The notes: generated by a model from the letters alone, not told the origin. Shown: positions 26,815 to 36,727, numbered from the stretch's first letter. The stretch: 51,208 bases of DNA from an uncultured Burkholderiales bacterium (GCA_946480465.1 CAMLJY010000046.1:1-51208); one strand, 5' to 3'. Program-made: numbers and translations.

Positions 26815-29106
26815 ATGAGCCGCCCCCGACTCCCTTCGTCCCTGTGCTGTGCCGCCGCGGCGCTGGCCGCCTTGCTGGTGCTGACGCCGCAGGCACGCGG
26901 CGAGTCGTCCAAGGTCGAGCCCCAGTCCGCGACGGCCGCAGCCGCCGTCGCCGGCGCACCGGTGATCGCCACGCGCCTGCTGCCCGATGAGCGCATCCGC
27001 CTCGACGGCACGCTGAGCCACCCCGCCTGGCAGCGCGCACCGGCCCATGCCGACTTCGTGCAGAAGTTTCCCGAGCCGGGACCGAAGCCCGCGCACAAGA
27101 CCCGCGTGCGCGTGCTGTACGACGACCAGGCGCTGTACGTCGGCATCGAGGCGCTGGACCCCGATCCCGCCCGCATCCGCGCGCCGCTGGTGCGGCACGA
27201 CGGCGTGAACCGCACGCAGGATTTCATCGCGGTCTACCTCGATCCGGTCGGCGCGCGGCAGGCGGCGCAGTTCTTCCGCGTCAATGCCGCGGGCAGCACG
27301 GCCGACGGCGTGCAGACGGCGGCGGACGACCACGAGGACTTCACGCCGGACTTCGACTTCGATGCCGCGGCCCGCCGCAACGAGCACGGCTACAGCGTGG
27401 TGCTGCGCGTGCCCTTCGCGTCGCTGCGCTTCAGCAGCGAAGGCGAGCCGGCCTGGCGCATCATGGTGATTCGCCGGGTGCCGCGCGAGCAGTTCTACCT
27501 GCACACCTCGGTGCCCGTGCCGGTCGAAGCGCCCAGCTTCATCGCAACCCTGCAGCCGCTGCAAGGCGTGCAGCTGCCGGCGCACAAGCAGTTCCTGACG
27601 CTGCGGCCCAGCCTGACCTGGCGCACCCAGCGCGACCGGTCCTTCGACGCGCCGGCGCGGCGCAGCAGCAGCCTCGATCCCACGCTGGACCTGAAGTGGC
27701 GGCCGCGCGCCGAGCTGGTCGTCGATGCCACGCTGAACCCCGATTTCTCGCAGGTGGCGCTGGACGTGCCGCAGCTGGCCGGCAATACCCGCTTCGCGCT
27801 CTTCGTCGACGAGAAGCGGCCCTTCTTCTTCGAGTCCAGCGACCTGCTGCGCAGCCCCACCGACGCCATCTACACCCGCAGCTTCACCGAGCCGCGCTGG
27901 GGCCTGCGCGGCACCTGGCGCGGGCGCAGCGCGGCGGGCAGCGCCTTCGCCATCGACGACCGCGGCGGTGGCCTGGTGCTGCTGCCCGGGCCGTACAGCA
28001 ACGGCTATGCGGTGCAGCCCGCGTCGCGTGCGGTGGTGGCGCGCGGCCTGGCCGGGGGCGAGGGGCTGCAGTGGGGCGGGCTGGCTGTCGCGCGGCGCTA
28101 TGAACACGGCGCGGGCGCGAACGACGTCGCCGGGCCCGACGTGTCATGGCAGATCAACGATGCCTGGCGCATGCGCGGCCAGTGGCTCGGCTCGCAGACC
28201 ACCGCCCATGCCGATGACGATGGCCACCTGCGCCGCGGTGCGTCGGTCAGCGGCCACCGGGGCTGGATGAAGGCCACGCGCCAGACCGACGAGACCGAGC
28301 TGACGCTTACTTTGGACGACAGCAGCACCGGCTTCCGCCACGACAGCGGTTTCGTGCCGCAGAACGGCGTGCGCACCGTCAACCTGTTTGCCGGCAAGGC
28401 CTGGCGGTCGTTGGGCCCGCTGAACGAGTTCTGGCTGAACCTGCATGTGGACGACACGCGCGACAAGGCGCTGGGCCAGCAGGTGCTGCGCGACGTCTGG
28501 CCGGGCTTCTGGCTGCTCGGCCCGCACAACCTGGAGGCGGAACTTCACTTCCACCGCTCGCAGTTGAGGGCGCAGGCCGCAGGGCCATTGCATGAAGAGC
28601 GCTACTGGAAGGGCTTCTTCGTCTTCACGCCGGCGCCGTGGATTCCCTTCTTCGAAGTGAGTGCGCGCCGCGGCCACGTGGTGGACGTCGAGGCCGACCG
28701 CCTGCGCAAAGGCGGCGACGCGACGCTGATCGTGACGATGCGCCCGCACCCGCGGCTGGAGCTGGAGCCTCAAGGTTCCTATGCCTGGTACGACGGCGAG
28801 CGCGGCGACCGGGCCTACCGCGAGACGACGGCGCAGCTGCTGTCGGTGTGGCATTTCGATGCGCGGCAGACGCTGCGCGCGATCGTGCAGCGCACCACCC
28901 GCGAACGGCGCGAGGAGCCCGGGCTGGCCGGCTACCGCGAGGCCGACACGGCCGCGTCCCTGACCTATGCCTTCCGGCAGTCGTCCGGCACCGTGCTGTA
29001 CGTGGGTGCGGCGCGATCGCGCGAGGGCGCGGACCGGCCGCGGCGCGGCACGGAGTTCTTCGTCAAGCTGCAGGTCGACGTCGACGAGGTCCGGCGCCGC
29101 TTCTGA
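26815..29106 (+). CDS. DUF5916-type outer-membrane protein with CBM9-like N-terminus
   Basis: A 763-residue secreted protein. A signal peptide (residues 1-29, ending PQARG) is followed by a carbohydrate-binding-family-9-like domain (about 45-230): RLDGTLSHPAWQRA, VRVLYDDQALYVGI and NRTQDFIAVYLDP. The remainder (about 260-763) fits DUF5916, including DATLNPDFSQVALDVPQL and DEKRPFFFESSDL, and is beta-strand-rich, ending in Phe as outer-membrane barrels do. The function of the family is not established; binding or transport of glycans or other ligands at the surface is inferred. ATG 26815 (MSRPRLPSS) is preferred over 26788 because it gives a clean signal peptide. Confidence 0.82.
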   Translation: MSRPRLPSSLCCAAAALAALLVLTPQARGESSKVEPQSATAAAAVAGAPVIATRLLPDERIRLDGTLSHPAWQRAPAHADFVQKFPEPGPKPAHKTRVRVLYDDQALYVGIEALDPDPARIRAPLVRHDGVNRTQDFIAVYLDPVGARQAAQFFRVNAAGSTADGVQTAADDHEDFTPDFDFDAAARRNEHGYSVVLRVPFASLRFSSEGEPAWRIMVIRRVPREQFYLHTSVPVPVEAPSFIATLQPLQGVQLPAHKQFLTLRPSLTWRTQRDRSFDAPARRSSSLDPTLDLKWRPRAELVVDATLNPDFSQVALDVPQLAGNTRFALFVDEKRPFFFESSDLLRSPTDAIYTRSFTEPRWGLRGTWRGRSAAGSAFAIDDRGGGLVLLPGPYSNGYAVQPASRAVVARGLAGGEGLQWGGLAVARRYEHGAGANDVAGPDVSWQINDAWRMRGQWLGSQTTAHADDDGHLRRGASVSGHRGWMKATRQTDETELTLTLDDSSTGFRHDSGFVPQNGVRTVNLFAGKAWRSLGPLNEFWLNLHVDDTRDKALGQQVLRDVWPGFWLLGPHNLEAELHFHRSQLRAQAAGPLHEERYWKGFFVFTPAPWIPFFEVSARRGHVVDVEADRLRKGGDATLIVTMRPHPRLELEPQGSYAWYDGERGDRAYRETTAQLLSVWHFDARQTLRAIVQRTTRERREEPGLAGYREADTAASLTYAFRQSSGTVLYVGAARSREGADRPRRGTEFFVKLQVDVDEVRRRF

Positions 29107-29217
29107 TGTCCTGCCGCGGGCTGCGCGCAGCGCGCCGGCGCGGGCGGTGCCGTGGCACAGTCGGCCGACCCCGATGCCCGGGGCCACCGACGAACCTACG
29201 CGACGAGGAGACAACCG

Positions 29218-29925
29218 ATGATCAAGTCCGGCATCGACCAGCAGGCGCTGATCGACCTGTTCGCCAACGCCAGCACCAAGCAGGCCGCCCAGCTGCGCCA
29301 GGCGGTCTACCAGGCCACGCTGGGCGCGCTGCAAGGCCGCGAGCTGAGCCTGAAGAACATCCGCGGCGTGCTCGGCGCGGTCAGCCAGGCGGCCGGAGCG
29401 GGGGTCGCGAAGAACCCGCTGGCCGGGGTCGATGCCGACGCACTGCTCGACAAGGCCGTGGCCGGCATGGACGAGGCCCTGCTGAAGGCGGTGGAGGCCA
29501 ACCGCGTCGCGCTGCAGCAGTTCGTCGACCAGGGGGTGAACCTGCGCGAGACGCAGCTGAAGAAGGCGCTGGACGACCTGGAGAAGTTCGAGGACATGCT
29601 GGTCGGCGTGGTGAAGAAGAGCGCGGGCACCGCCGGCGATCCGATGGCCGGGCCCTGGGCCCAGGTGCTGGAGAAGCTGCAGCTGAAGGGCACGTTGTCC
29701 GGCGCGCAGGCGGCCGGCGCCACCGAGCAGCTGGCCGCGCAGATGGAGCAGATGCAGGCCGCGATGCGCGCGACCCGGGCCGCCGGCCTGCGTGCGGCAC
29801 AGACCTTTGCCGACAGCTACGGCGCGCTGGTCAGCGGCGTGTTGATCGGGCTGTCCGACGCGATGAAGCAGGGCACCGCGGCCGCCGGGGCCGCGGCGCC
29901 GGCGAAGGCGCCGCGCAAGAAATAG
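29218..29925 (+). CDS. DUF6781-like helical protein
   Basis: A 235-residue soluble, almost wholly helical protein, Ala-rich, ending in a basic tail (AKAPRKK). Segments such as LQGRELSLKNIRGVLGAV, KAVAGMDEALLKAVEANRVA and QQFVDQGVNLRE match a betaproteobacterial family I remember as DUF6781; no function is known. The composition and helical pattern resemble phasins that coat polyhydroxyalkanoate granules, but that is only an analogy. ATG 29218 has a strong Shine-Dalgarno (GAGGAGA). It stands alone between the DUF5916 gene and the ligase gene. Confidence 0.7.
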   Translation: MIKSGIDQQALIDLFANASTKQAAQLRQAVYQATLGALQGRELSLKNIRGVLGAVSQAAGAGVAKNPLAGVDADALLDKAVAGMDEALLKAVEANRVALQQFVDQGVNLRETQLKKALDDLEKFEDMLVGVVKKSAGTAGDPMAGPWAQVLEKLQLKGTLSGAQAAGATEQLAAQMEQMQAAMRATRAAGLRAAQTFADSYGALVSGVLIGLSDAMKQGTAAAGAAAPAKAPRKK

Positions 29926-29937
29926 CGCTTCGCCGGT

Positions 29938-29959
29938 GGTCCCCCGAAAGGGGGTGACC
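29938..29959. other. GAAA-loop hairpin after the DUF6781-like gene
   Basis: CCCCC-GAAA-GGGGG, extended by GGT/ACC across a 2-base bulge. It begins 13 bases after the stop codon. No T-run follows, so it may be a weak or factor-assisted terminator or an RNA-stabilising end. Confidence 0.45.
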
Positions 29960-30042
29960 GCCCGACGGGGGATCGCCCCGCGCCCCGGCTGCGCCTACGC
30001 TGGCGGGCATCGCCGGCAGGGACCGGCCAGGGAGGCGTGGGA

Positions 30043-30942
30043 ATGGAGAAGCAAACAGGGGCCGCCGGCCTGACGCGGCGCCGCCTGCTGGTGGCCGGGA
30101 TCGCGGCCGCCGGCGCGGGGCCGGCTACGGCGGCGGCGGCCGCGGCAGACCGCCCGGCAGGCACGGCGCTGGGTGCGCCGCTGCTGGCGCAGGACTGGCC
30201 GCCGGGGCGCGAACCGGCCGGCTGGCTCGTCAGCGAAAAGCTCGACGGCGTGCGCGCGCTGTGGGACGGCCGGCGCATGGTCTTCCGCAGCGGCCGAGCG
30301 CTGGCGCTGCCGGCGGTCATCCGAGACCGGCTGCCCAAGGAGCCGCTGGACGGCGAGCTGTGGCTGGGCCGTGGCCGTTTCGAGGACGTCAGCGGCCTGC
30401 TGCGCAGCGAGCGCGTGGCCGATGCCGATGCCTGGCGCGGCATGCAGTACCACGTGTTCGAGCTGCCGGCCGGCAGCGGCCGCTTCGCCGAGCGCGCCGC
30501 CCGGCTGCAGCAGGTCGCGGCCGCATCGGCCTGGCCGGGGCTGGTGGCCGCCGTGCAGCAGCCGGTGGCCGACGCGCAGGCGCTGCAGCGCCGGCTGGAC
30601 GCGGTGGTCGCGGCCGGCGGCGAAGGCTTGATGCTGCACCGGGCCGATGCCCCGCTGGCTAACGGCCGAAGCCCGTGGCTGTGCAAGTTGAAGCCGCTGC
30701 ACGATGCCGAGGCGGTGGTGATCGGCCACCGCGCCGGCCGCGGCAAGCACGAAGGACGGCTGGGCGCGCTTCAGGTGCGCGGCGAAGCCGGCCAGGTCTT
30801 CTTCCTCGGCACCGGCTTCAGTGACGCCCAGCGCGCCGCGCCGCCGGCCATCGGCAGCCGCGTCACCTACAGCCACCACGGTCACACCGAGCAGGGCCTG
30901 CCGCGCTTCGCCCGCTTCGTGCGCGTGGCGCCGGCGTTTTGA
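30043..30942 (+). CDS. LigE-type minimal ATP-dependent DNA ligase with export signal
   Basis: A 299-residue ligase. Residues 1-35 look like a twin-arginine signal (TRRRLLVAGIAAAG, then Ala-rich). The nucleotidyltransferase core has motif I as SEKLDGVRA with catalytic Lys66, motif III PLDGELWLG, IIIa YHVFEL, IV AGGEGLMLH and V LCKLKP. A short OB-fold follows (GALQVRGEAG to the end). LigE enzymes seal nicks and, in species studied, carry periplasmic leaders; a link to DNA uptake or extracellular DNA has been proposed. GGGAGG precedes ATG 30043. The next gene on the strand is exonuclease I, about 200 bases downstream. Confidence 0.9.
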   Translation: MEKQTGAAGLTRRRLLVAGIAAAGAGPATAAAAAADRPAGTALGAPLLAQDWPPGREPAGWLVSEKLDGVRALWDGRRMVFRSGRALALPAVIRDRLPKEPLDGELWLGRGRFEDVSGLLRSERVADADAWRGMQYHVFELPAGSGRFAERAARLQQVAAASAWPGLVAAVQQPVADAQALQRRLDAVVAAGGEGLMLHRADAPLANGRSPWLCKLKPLHDAEAVVIGHRAGRGKHEGRLGALQVRGEAGQVFFLGTGFSDAQRAAPPAIGSRVTYSHHGHTEQGLPRFARFVRVAPAF

Positions 30943-31138
30943 CCGGCCGGATGATGAAGCACCCATCCCCGGTCCGAACGCCGGCGGCGGCGGGGCGGCC
31001 GCCGGGCCCAGGGTGCCTGAAGGCCGTGGCCCGGACCGGGCGGCCGGGCGGCTTCACGCGCGCCGGGGCCCCGGGCCGCCGCCGCCCGCGCGGCGCCCGT
31101 GGAATCGGTATCGAACGACAGGGGTTATCGTGAGCGCC

Positions 31139-32590
31139 ATGAACGACCTGAGCTTTTTCTGGCACGACTATGAAACCTTCGGCCGCGTGCCGCGCCGCGA
31201 CCGGCCGGCGCAGTTCGCCGGCCTGCGCACCGATGCCGCGCTGAACGAGATCGGCGAGCCGCTGATGATCTACTGCCAGCCCCCGCGCGATGCGCTGCCC
31301 GACCCCGAGTCCTGCCTGCTCACCGGCATCCTGCCGCAGCTGTGCGCCGAGCGCGGCCTGCCCGAATACCAGTTCGCCGCCCGCATCGAGGCCGCCTTGG
31401 CGCAGCCCGGCACCGTGGGCGTCGGCTACAACACCATCCGCTTCGACGACGAGGTCACCCGCCACCTGTTCTGGCGCAACCTGATCGATCCCTACGGGCG
31501 CGAATGGCAGAACGCCTGCGGCCGCTGGGACCTGCTGGACACCGTGCGCTGCTGCTACGCGCTGCGGCCCGACGGCATCGAGTGGCCGAAGCACGAGGAC
31601 GGCCGCGTCTCCTTCAAGCTGGAGCACCTGAGTGCCGCCAACGGCCTGGTGCATGAGGCGGCGCACGACGCGCTGTCCGACGTGCGTGCCACCATCGCGC
31701 TGGCGCGGCTGATCCGCGAGAAACACCCCAAGCTGTTCGACTTCTGCCTCGGCCTGCGCCGCAAGGACGCGGTGTGGCAGCAGGTGGGGGCCTTCGGCCA
31801 GGGGGCGCGGCCTTTCCTGCACGTTTCGGGCATGTACGGCGTCGAGCGCGGCTGCATCGCGCTGGTGTGGCCGCTGGCGCCGCACCCGACCAACAAGAAC
31901 GAAGTGATCGTGTGGGACCTGTCGCAGGACCCGGCGCAGCTGGCCGGGCTGAACGCGGAAGCCATCCGCCAGCGCCTGTTCAGCCGCACCGAAGACCTGC
32001 CCGAAGGCGTGGCCCGGCTGCCGATCAAGACCATCCACGTCAACAAGTCGCCGGTGGTCATCGGCAACCGCAAGACGCTGAGCGACGCCCAGGCCGAGCG
32101 CTGGGGCCTGGACGTGGCCCTGGCCCTGCGCCACGCGGAGACCGCACTGCGCGAAGCCGCCGCCTGGAGCGGCGGGCTGTGGGCCGAGGTGTTCGAGCGG
32201 CCTGTGCCGGCACAGGCCCCCGACGTGGACGAGGACTTGTACGGCGGCTTCATCGGCCCGGCCGATCGGCGCACGCTGGACCGCCTGCGCACGCTGCCGC
32301 CCGAGGCGCTGGCGGCGAAGCTGCCGGCGTTCGAGGACGGCCGGCTGGACGAGCTGTTCTTCCGTTATCGCGCGCGCAACTTCCCCGACTCGTTGAGCGT
32401 GGAAGATCAACAGCGCTGGCTGCAGCACTGCCATGCGCGGCTGCATGAAGGCGCCGGCGGGTTCACGACCGTTGCGCAGTTCCTCGACCGCATCGACCAG
32501 CTGAGCGAGACCGCGGAAGACGAGCGCAGCCAGGACCTGCTGGGCGCGCTGGTGGACTGGGCGGAGCAGATTGCGCCGGAGACGGTGTAG
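31139..32590 (+). CDS. sbcB: exodeoxyribonuclease I
   Basis: A 483-residue 3'-5' single-strand DNA exonuclease, slightly longer than E. coli ExoI (475). The DEDDh residues are visible: Asp10 and Glu12 in HDYETFG, an Asp in GYNTIRFDDEVTRHLF, and His/Asp in HDALSDVRATIALARLI. The SH3-like and helical C-terminal parts follow (VNKSPVV, FRYRARNFPDSLS). ExoI acts in mismatch repair and recombination. GTG 31130 is an alternative start three codons upstream with GGGG in front. The 196 bases before it are about 80 % GC and show no gene. It converges with the small unknown gene one base past its stop. Confidence 0.94.
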   Translation: MNDLSFFWHDYETFGRVPRRDRPAQFAGLRTDAALNEIGEPLMIYCQPPRDALPDPESCLLTGILPQLCAERGLPEYQFAARIEAALAQPGTVGVGYNTIRFDDEVTRHLFWRNLIDPYGREWQNACGRWDLLDTVRCCYALRPDGIEWPKHEDGRVSFKLEHLSAANGLVHEAAHDALSDVRATIALARLIREKHPKLFDFCLGLRRKDAVWQQVGAFGQGARPFLHVSGMYGVERGCIALVWPLAPHPTNKNEVIVWDLSQDPAQLAGLNAEAIRQRLFSRTEDLPEGVARLPIKTIHVNKSPVVIGNRKTLSDAQAERWGLDVALALRHAETALREAAAWSGGLWAEVFERPVPAQAPDVDEDLYGGFIGPADRRTLDRLRTLPPEALAAKLPAFEDGRLDELFFRYRARNFPDSLSVEDQQRWLQHCHARLHEGAGGFTTVAQFLDRIDQLSETAEDERSQDLLGALVDWAEQIAPETV

Positions 32591-32591
32591 A

Positions 32592-32924
32592 TCAGTCTCC
32601 GCACCTGCGCAGGTGGGTGACAGCGATCCGTGCGGGCCACAGTCCCATGTGCCCGCAGCCGCGCCGGGGGGTGCGGCCGGCGCGAAAGATCCCCTTCACG
32701 ACCACTCGTTTGCCATGTAGACATGTCCCCAGTTCGCGAAGAGGGGGATGCGGGATCTCAAGCCAGATCGACGAGCCGTAGCCTTCCAGCCGCTCCTGCT
32801 TCGGGTAGTGGGCCAGGGAGACGTTTTCGAACTCAAAGGCGAGGACTCCTTGCACCTCCACCTCATGCCCGTCGAGCGGTGCAATCGCCCTCAAGGCGTC
32901 ATTGACGGATCTGAGTTCAGTCAC
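32592..32924 (-). CDS. hypothetical protein, 110 residues
   Basis: A small soluble protein starting at GTG (MTELRSVND) with no signal peptide. The middle, VEVQGVLAFEFENVSLAHYP then YGSSIWLEIP and LHGKRVVVKGIF, has alternating strands that would suit an OB-like beta-barrel. No family is recognised. It converges with sbcB. Base composition is visibly less GC-rich than its neighbours, which suggests different history or weaker codon selection. Conserved-looking strand pattern supports a real gene. Confidence 0.6.
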   Translation of the reverse strand: MTELRSVNDALRAIAPLDGHEVEVQGVLAFEFENVSLAHYPKQERLEGYGSSIWLEIPHPPLRELGTCLHGKRVVVKGIFRAGRTPRRGCGHMGLWPARIAVTHLRRCGD

Positions 32925-32963
32925 GATCGTTGAGGTGATGATGGCCGCTTGCGTCGCCTGCGG

Positions 32964-34322
32964 TCAGCTCATGAACCCCAGGTCACTCGTCGAGAAGTAC
33001 CCCAGGTTCGGAAACACCTGCGCCATGGCCGTTGCGCTCACGCCGAACCACTTTGCCAGCGTCGCCCCGTATTGGTCCAGGGACGTGCTGGGAATCAGCA
33101 CCCCGCGGTTGCTGGCATCGTCCGGCCCGCCGAGCGCGGGGAACGGGAACGTGCCGTAGACGTTGCCGCCGCGCACCGCGCCGCCCAGCACCAGGTGGTG
33201 GTTGCCCCAGCCGTGGTCGCTGCCGGAGCCGCTGGGCTGCAGCGTGCGGCCGAAGTCGCTTTCGGTGAAGGTGGTGACGCCGCTGGCCACGCCCATCTCG
33301 ACAGTGGCGGCGTAGAAGGCGTTCATCGCCTCGGCGACGTTGCGCAGCAGGTCCCATTGCGCCCAGCTCTGCTGCGAATGGGTGTCGAAGCCGCCGATGG
33401 AGCAGAAGAACACCTGCCGGTTCATGCCGGTGGTGGCGCGCAGGCGGATGATCTTGGCCACCTGTTCCAGCTGGCGGCCGAGGTCCGTGCCGGGGAAGGG
33501 TGTGGCGAAGCCGTTTCCGCCCACATTGCCTGCCAGCAGTTCATTCAGCGAGATCGCGTCCTGCCGCACCTTGTTCGCGGCCTGGATCAGCGACACGCCG
33601 GAGTCCATCGTCAGCAGCTGGTTCAGGCCGGTGCGGCGTGCGGTGGTGGCGCTGGCCGGCCAGGTGCTCATGCCGGACATGCCGAGGTCGAAGCCCGGGA
33701 TCAGGCTGGCCGACTGCACGCTCTGCCCGGTGCTGAACAGCACGTTGCCGGCCATGGAGATCGAGGGCGGAAAGCGCGACGTGCCGTTCTGTGCCTGCAC
33801 CGCGTCCGCGCTGCGGCCGCCCCAGCCGTGGCCGCCGCCGTTGGGGTCGGCCGTCTGCATCTGCTGGATCTGGTCGCTGTGCGAGAACAGGTTGCTGGGC
33901 ACGCGCACCGAGCCGTCCAGGTACTGCGCGCGGGTGATCGGCCGCGCCAGCATGCCGACGTTGGCCACCACTGCCAGCCTGCCCTGGGCCCACAGCGGCG
34001 CGATGGCGTTCAGGCCGCTGTTCAGGCCGTAGGGCACGCCAGTGGGCGTGGTCACGCTGGTGAGCTGCGTGTTGCCATCGGGCAGCGCCAGGCCGCCGCG
34101 GATCGTGCGGTAGGCGTTGTAGGCGGCGGTGGACATCGGCACCACGGTGTTGTGGCCGTCGTTGCCGCCCAGCATGAAGATGCAGACCAGCGCCTTGTAG
34201 CCCGATGCGGTCTGCGCGGCCGCGGTCCCACCCAGCGTGGCGGCACCCAGCAGCGCGCTGGCGTCGCGCAGGAAGCGGCGGCGGGAGCGCGTGGGAAAGG
34301 CGCAAGCGTGATCGTGGGTCAT
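32964..34322 (-). CDS. DUF1501 secreted protein with Tat signal
   Basis: A 452-residue protein. A twin-arginine signal is clear at residues 11-35 ([10 protein letters not shown], then [10 protein letters not shown]). The mature part has the DUF1501 features: [19 protein letters not shown] near the start, [22 protein letters not shown] and [14 protein letters not shown], which place His and Asp residues as in the alkaline-phosphatase/sulfatase superfamily. No activity is established for the family. The start at 34322 (MTHDHAC) gives a normal Tat leader. It lies 13 bases after the DUF1800 gene, and the two families are very often paired. Confidence 0.9.
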   Translation of the reverse strand: MTHDHACAFPTRSRRRFLRDASALLGAATLGGTAAAQTASGYKALVCIFMLGGNDGHNTVVPMSTAAYNAYRTIRGGLALPDGNTQLTSVTTPTGVPYGLNSGLNAIAPLWAQGRLAVVANVGMLARPITRAQYLDGSVRVPSNLFSHSDQIQQMQTADPNGGGHGWGGRSADAVQAQNGTSRFPPSISMAGNVLFSTGQSVQSASLIPGFDLGMSGMSTWPASATTARRTGLNQLLTMDSGVSLIQAANKVRQDAISLNELLAGNVGGNGFATPFPGTDLGRQLEQVAKIIRLRATTGMNRQVFFCSIGGFDTHSQQSWAQWDLLRNVAEAMNAFYAATVEMGVASGVTTFTESDFGRTLQPSGSGSDHGWGNHHLVLGGAVRGGNVYGTFPFPALGGPDDASNRGVLIPSTSLDQYGATLAKWFGVSATAMAQVFPNLGYFSTSDLGFMS

Positions 34323-34335
34323 GGTGTTCCGCCTT

Positions 34336-36684
34336 TCAGTGCTGCACGGCATGCTGGCCCGACAGCAGCGTGAGGTACAGCGCCGTCAGCGCCCGGTTGT
34401 TGTTGTCCTGCTGCGCGGCGATGGCGGTGGCCAGGCTCTGGCGCATCGCGGGGGACATGCGGCCGTACAGGAAGGTCTGGTCGCAGGCGTTGATCAGCGC
34501 CGGGATGTCGCCGCCCAGGTTGACGAAGCGCGTGATGCTGACGCCGGGGAAATCGACCCCCGGGTTGGTCAGCAGCTCCCAGATGAAGTTGCCGCGCAGC
34601 GTGGCCTCGGTCGGCGTGTAGATCTGGAACTCCGGCCCGTACAGCGACGACTGCGGCGCGCGGAACAGCGGCGAATAGAAGCCGAAGACCGAGGGCGGGG
34701 CCAGCGGCGTCTGCCCCGTGCGGCTGAAGGACCAGGCGGCCTGGTTGGTCGCGCTGATCGAGCCGCCCAGCGCGCGGGCGATCGACAGCACGTGGAAGAA
34801 CGGGTCCTTCAGGCGCCCGCTGCTGGCGTCGGCCGTGTCGTTGCGTGCTTCCGGGTCCAGCAGGATCGCGCGCACGGTGGCCTTCAGGTCGCCCCGCACG
34901 CCGCTGCCGTTGTTGTTGAAGACGGCGGCCACGCGCTGCACGTAGGCCGGCGACGGGTTGCTCTTCACCAGGCTGCGGATCAGGCGCAGCGAGATGAAAG
35001 GCCCGACGTTCGGGTGCGCGAACACGCAGTCCAGCGCGGCCGTCATGTCCTGCTGCGTGGTCTGGTTGGCGGGCAGGTTGCAGCCCAGGAGGGCCTTGGC
35101 GCGCATGTCGTGGTTGACGTCGCGCGGGACCATCGGGCCGCTGAAGTTCTCCCAGTTGTTGTTGCCGCTGCCGGCATAGGTCCAGCCGGTGAAGGCCAGG
35201 GCCAGCTGCTGCACCTCGGCCTGGGTGTAGGTGGGGATCGTCTGGCCGCTCGCATTGAGCGTTGGCGTGCCGTCCGGGTTCAGCCGCACCAGGCCGATGC
35301 TGAAGAGCTGCAGCAGCTCGCGGGCGTAGTTCTCGTTGGCGCCGCCGCCGGTCGTGGGCTTGTTGCTGTTGGCGATGTCCAGGTACTTGCCCATCTGCGG
35401 GCTGGTGGAGATCTCGCCCAGCAGCGCGCGGTAGTTGCCGAAGGCGTGGCGGCTGAGGGCCTGCAGGTAGGGAACGATCTGCTCAGGGTAGTTGTTCTTG
35501 TTGATCGAGATGACGATGACCTGCGACAGCGCATAGGCCACGCGCTGGCGCAGCTGGTCGGGCGCGGCGGCCAGCCGGTTCAGGTACTGCGACTGCGCGG
35601 CGCGGTTATCGCTGCCGGGCACGGGGATCGGTGTCTCGGGCAGGGCGAGCTGCTCGTCGATCCAGCCCGCGGCGCCCAGCTGCTTCACGCGGGCGATGGC
35701 GGCGGGTGTCGGCCCGAAGGCGGCCTGCTCCAGCAGGCGCGCCGCAGCCAGGTCGGCCGTGCCCTGCCCGGTGCCGGGGCTGGTGGGGCCGCTGATGGTC
35801 ACGCTGGCCTGGGCCGATGCCGCGCCGTTGGCAGCCGCGGTTGCGCGCACCGTGACCGTCGCCGGGGAGGGCACCGCCGCTGGGGCGGTGTAGACGCCGG
35901 ACGCGCTGATGGTGCCCACCGCGGCGCTGCCGCCGGCGATGCCGTTGACTGACCAGGCCACCGCGGTGTTGGTCGACCCGCTGACGCTGGCGGCGAAGGT
36001 CTGCGTGGCGCCGGGCGCCAAGGTGGCGCTGGTGGGCGACACGGCCACGCTGATGCTGGGTGCCGGCGGCTGCGTCGGCGGCTGGGTGGTGCCGCTGCCC
36101 ACGCTGATCATCACCGTCTCGCTCGTCGTCGCGCCCAGGCCGCTTTGCACCACCACCAGCGGTACTTTCGTGCCGGCCTGCATGGTGCTGGCGCTGCCCG
36201 TTACGCGCAGCTCGGTGGCCGACACGCGGGTGGTCGCCAGCGGCACGCCGCCGAATTGCGCGGCGACGCCGTCGGTGAAGTTCGAGCCGTTCAGCCGCAG
36301 CGTGAAGGCGCCCGGCGCCACCGTGCTGGGCGAGCTGCTCCACAGGTGCACGCGCACCTGCGTCACCGTCATCGTCGCCTCCCCGTACTTCGTGGGGTAG
36401 GCGGTGCTGGTGGCCCGCACCTTCACGGCGTTCTGCTGCGGCACGGCGGCCGGTGCGCGGTACAGGCCGGTCGGGCTGATGGTGCCGACCATCCCGTTGC
36501 CGCCGGGGATGCCGTTGACCGTCCAGGTCACCGTGTTGGGCGACAGCGGCACGTAGGCCGTCAGTTGCCGGCTGTCACCGATCTCGACCTTGGAGTTGCT
36601 GTAGACCGTGATGGTCTGCGCCAGCGCCGTGCCGCTGAAGGCGAGCACGGGCAGCAGGCGCATCAGGTGCCTGAACAGTTTCAT
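34336..36684 (-). CDS. DUF1800 protein with Ig-like and IPT-like N-terminal domains
   Basis: A 782-residue secreted protein. The Sec signal is residues 1-23 ([18 protein letters not shown] to ALAQ). Then come an Ig-like domain (about 24-110, [19 protein letters not shown]), an IPT/TIG-like domain (about 112-195, [20 protein letters not shown]) and a second Ig-like domain (about 205-300, [18 protein letters not shown]). The DUF1800 catalytic-type region (about 310-782) has [27 protein letters not shown] and [15 protein letters not shown]. Both Ig domains carry [18 protein letters not shown]. It is first in a two-gene unit with DUF1501. No Shine-Dalgarno precedes ATG 36684; a strong hairpin ends 11 bases upstream. 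Confidence 0.88.
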   Translation of the reverse strand: MKLFRHLMRLLPVLAFSGTALAQTITVYSNSKVEIGDSRQLTAYVPLSPNTVTWTVNGIPGGNGMVGTISPTGLYRAPAAVPQQNAVKVRATSTAYPTKYGEATMTVTQVRVHLWSSSPSTVAPGAFTLRLNGSNFTDGVAAQFGGVPLATTRVSATELRVTGSASTMQAGTKVPLVVVQSGLGATTSETVMISVGSGTTQPPTQPPAPSISVAVSPTSATLAPGATQTFAASVSGSTNTAVAWSVNGIAGGSAAVGTISASGVYTAPAAVPSPATVTVRATAAANGAASAQASVTISGPTSPGTGQGTADLAAARLLEQAAFGPTPAAIARVKQLGAAGWIDEQLALPETPIPVPGSDNRAAQSQYLNRLAAAPDQLRQRVAYALSQVIVISINKNNYPEQIVPYLQALSRHAFGNYRALLGEISTSPQMGKYLDIANSNKPTTGGGANENYARELLQLFSIGLVRLNPDGTPTLNASGQTIPTYTQAEVQQLALAFTGWTYAGSGNNNWENFSGPMVPRDVNHDMRAKALLGCNLPANQTTQQDMTAALDCVFAHPNVGPFISLRLIRSLVKSNPSPAYVQRVAAVFNNNGSGVRGDLKATVRAILLDPEARNDTADASSGRLKDPFFHVLSIARALGGSISATNQAAWSFSRTGQTPLAPPSVFGFYSPLFRAPQSSLYGPEFQIYTPTEATLRGNFIWELLTNPGVDFPGVSITRFVNLGGDIPALINACDQTFLYGRMSPAMRQSLATAIAAQQDNNNRALTALYLTLLSGQHAVQH

Positions 36685-36694
36685 TGGGAGGGGT

Positions 36695-36727
36695 CCGCGA
36701 GGCAGGCACCACCGCAGTGCCTCGCGG
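36695..36727 (-). promoter_or_regulatory. leader hairpin of the DUF1800 gene
   Basis: CCGCGAGGCA and TGCCTCGCGG form a perfect 10-bp stem with a 13-base loop. A competing stem (GGCAC/GTGCC) overlaps it. It ends 11 bases before the DUF1800 start codon, which lacks a Shine-Dalgarno, so it would sit in the 5' end of that transcript. Confidence 0.5.

Noticed and set aside
30939..31133. 64-codon frame between the ligase and sbcB
   Set aside because: Very high Arg/Gly/Pro content, no ribosome site and no recognisable motif; the stretch is about 80 % GC, where chance frames are common.
32949..34373. Plus-strand frame of 474 codons opposite the DUF1501 gene
   Set aside because: No motif and shadow-like composition; the minus strand has a Tat signal and family signatures.
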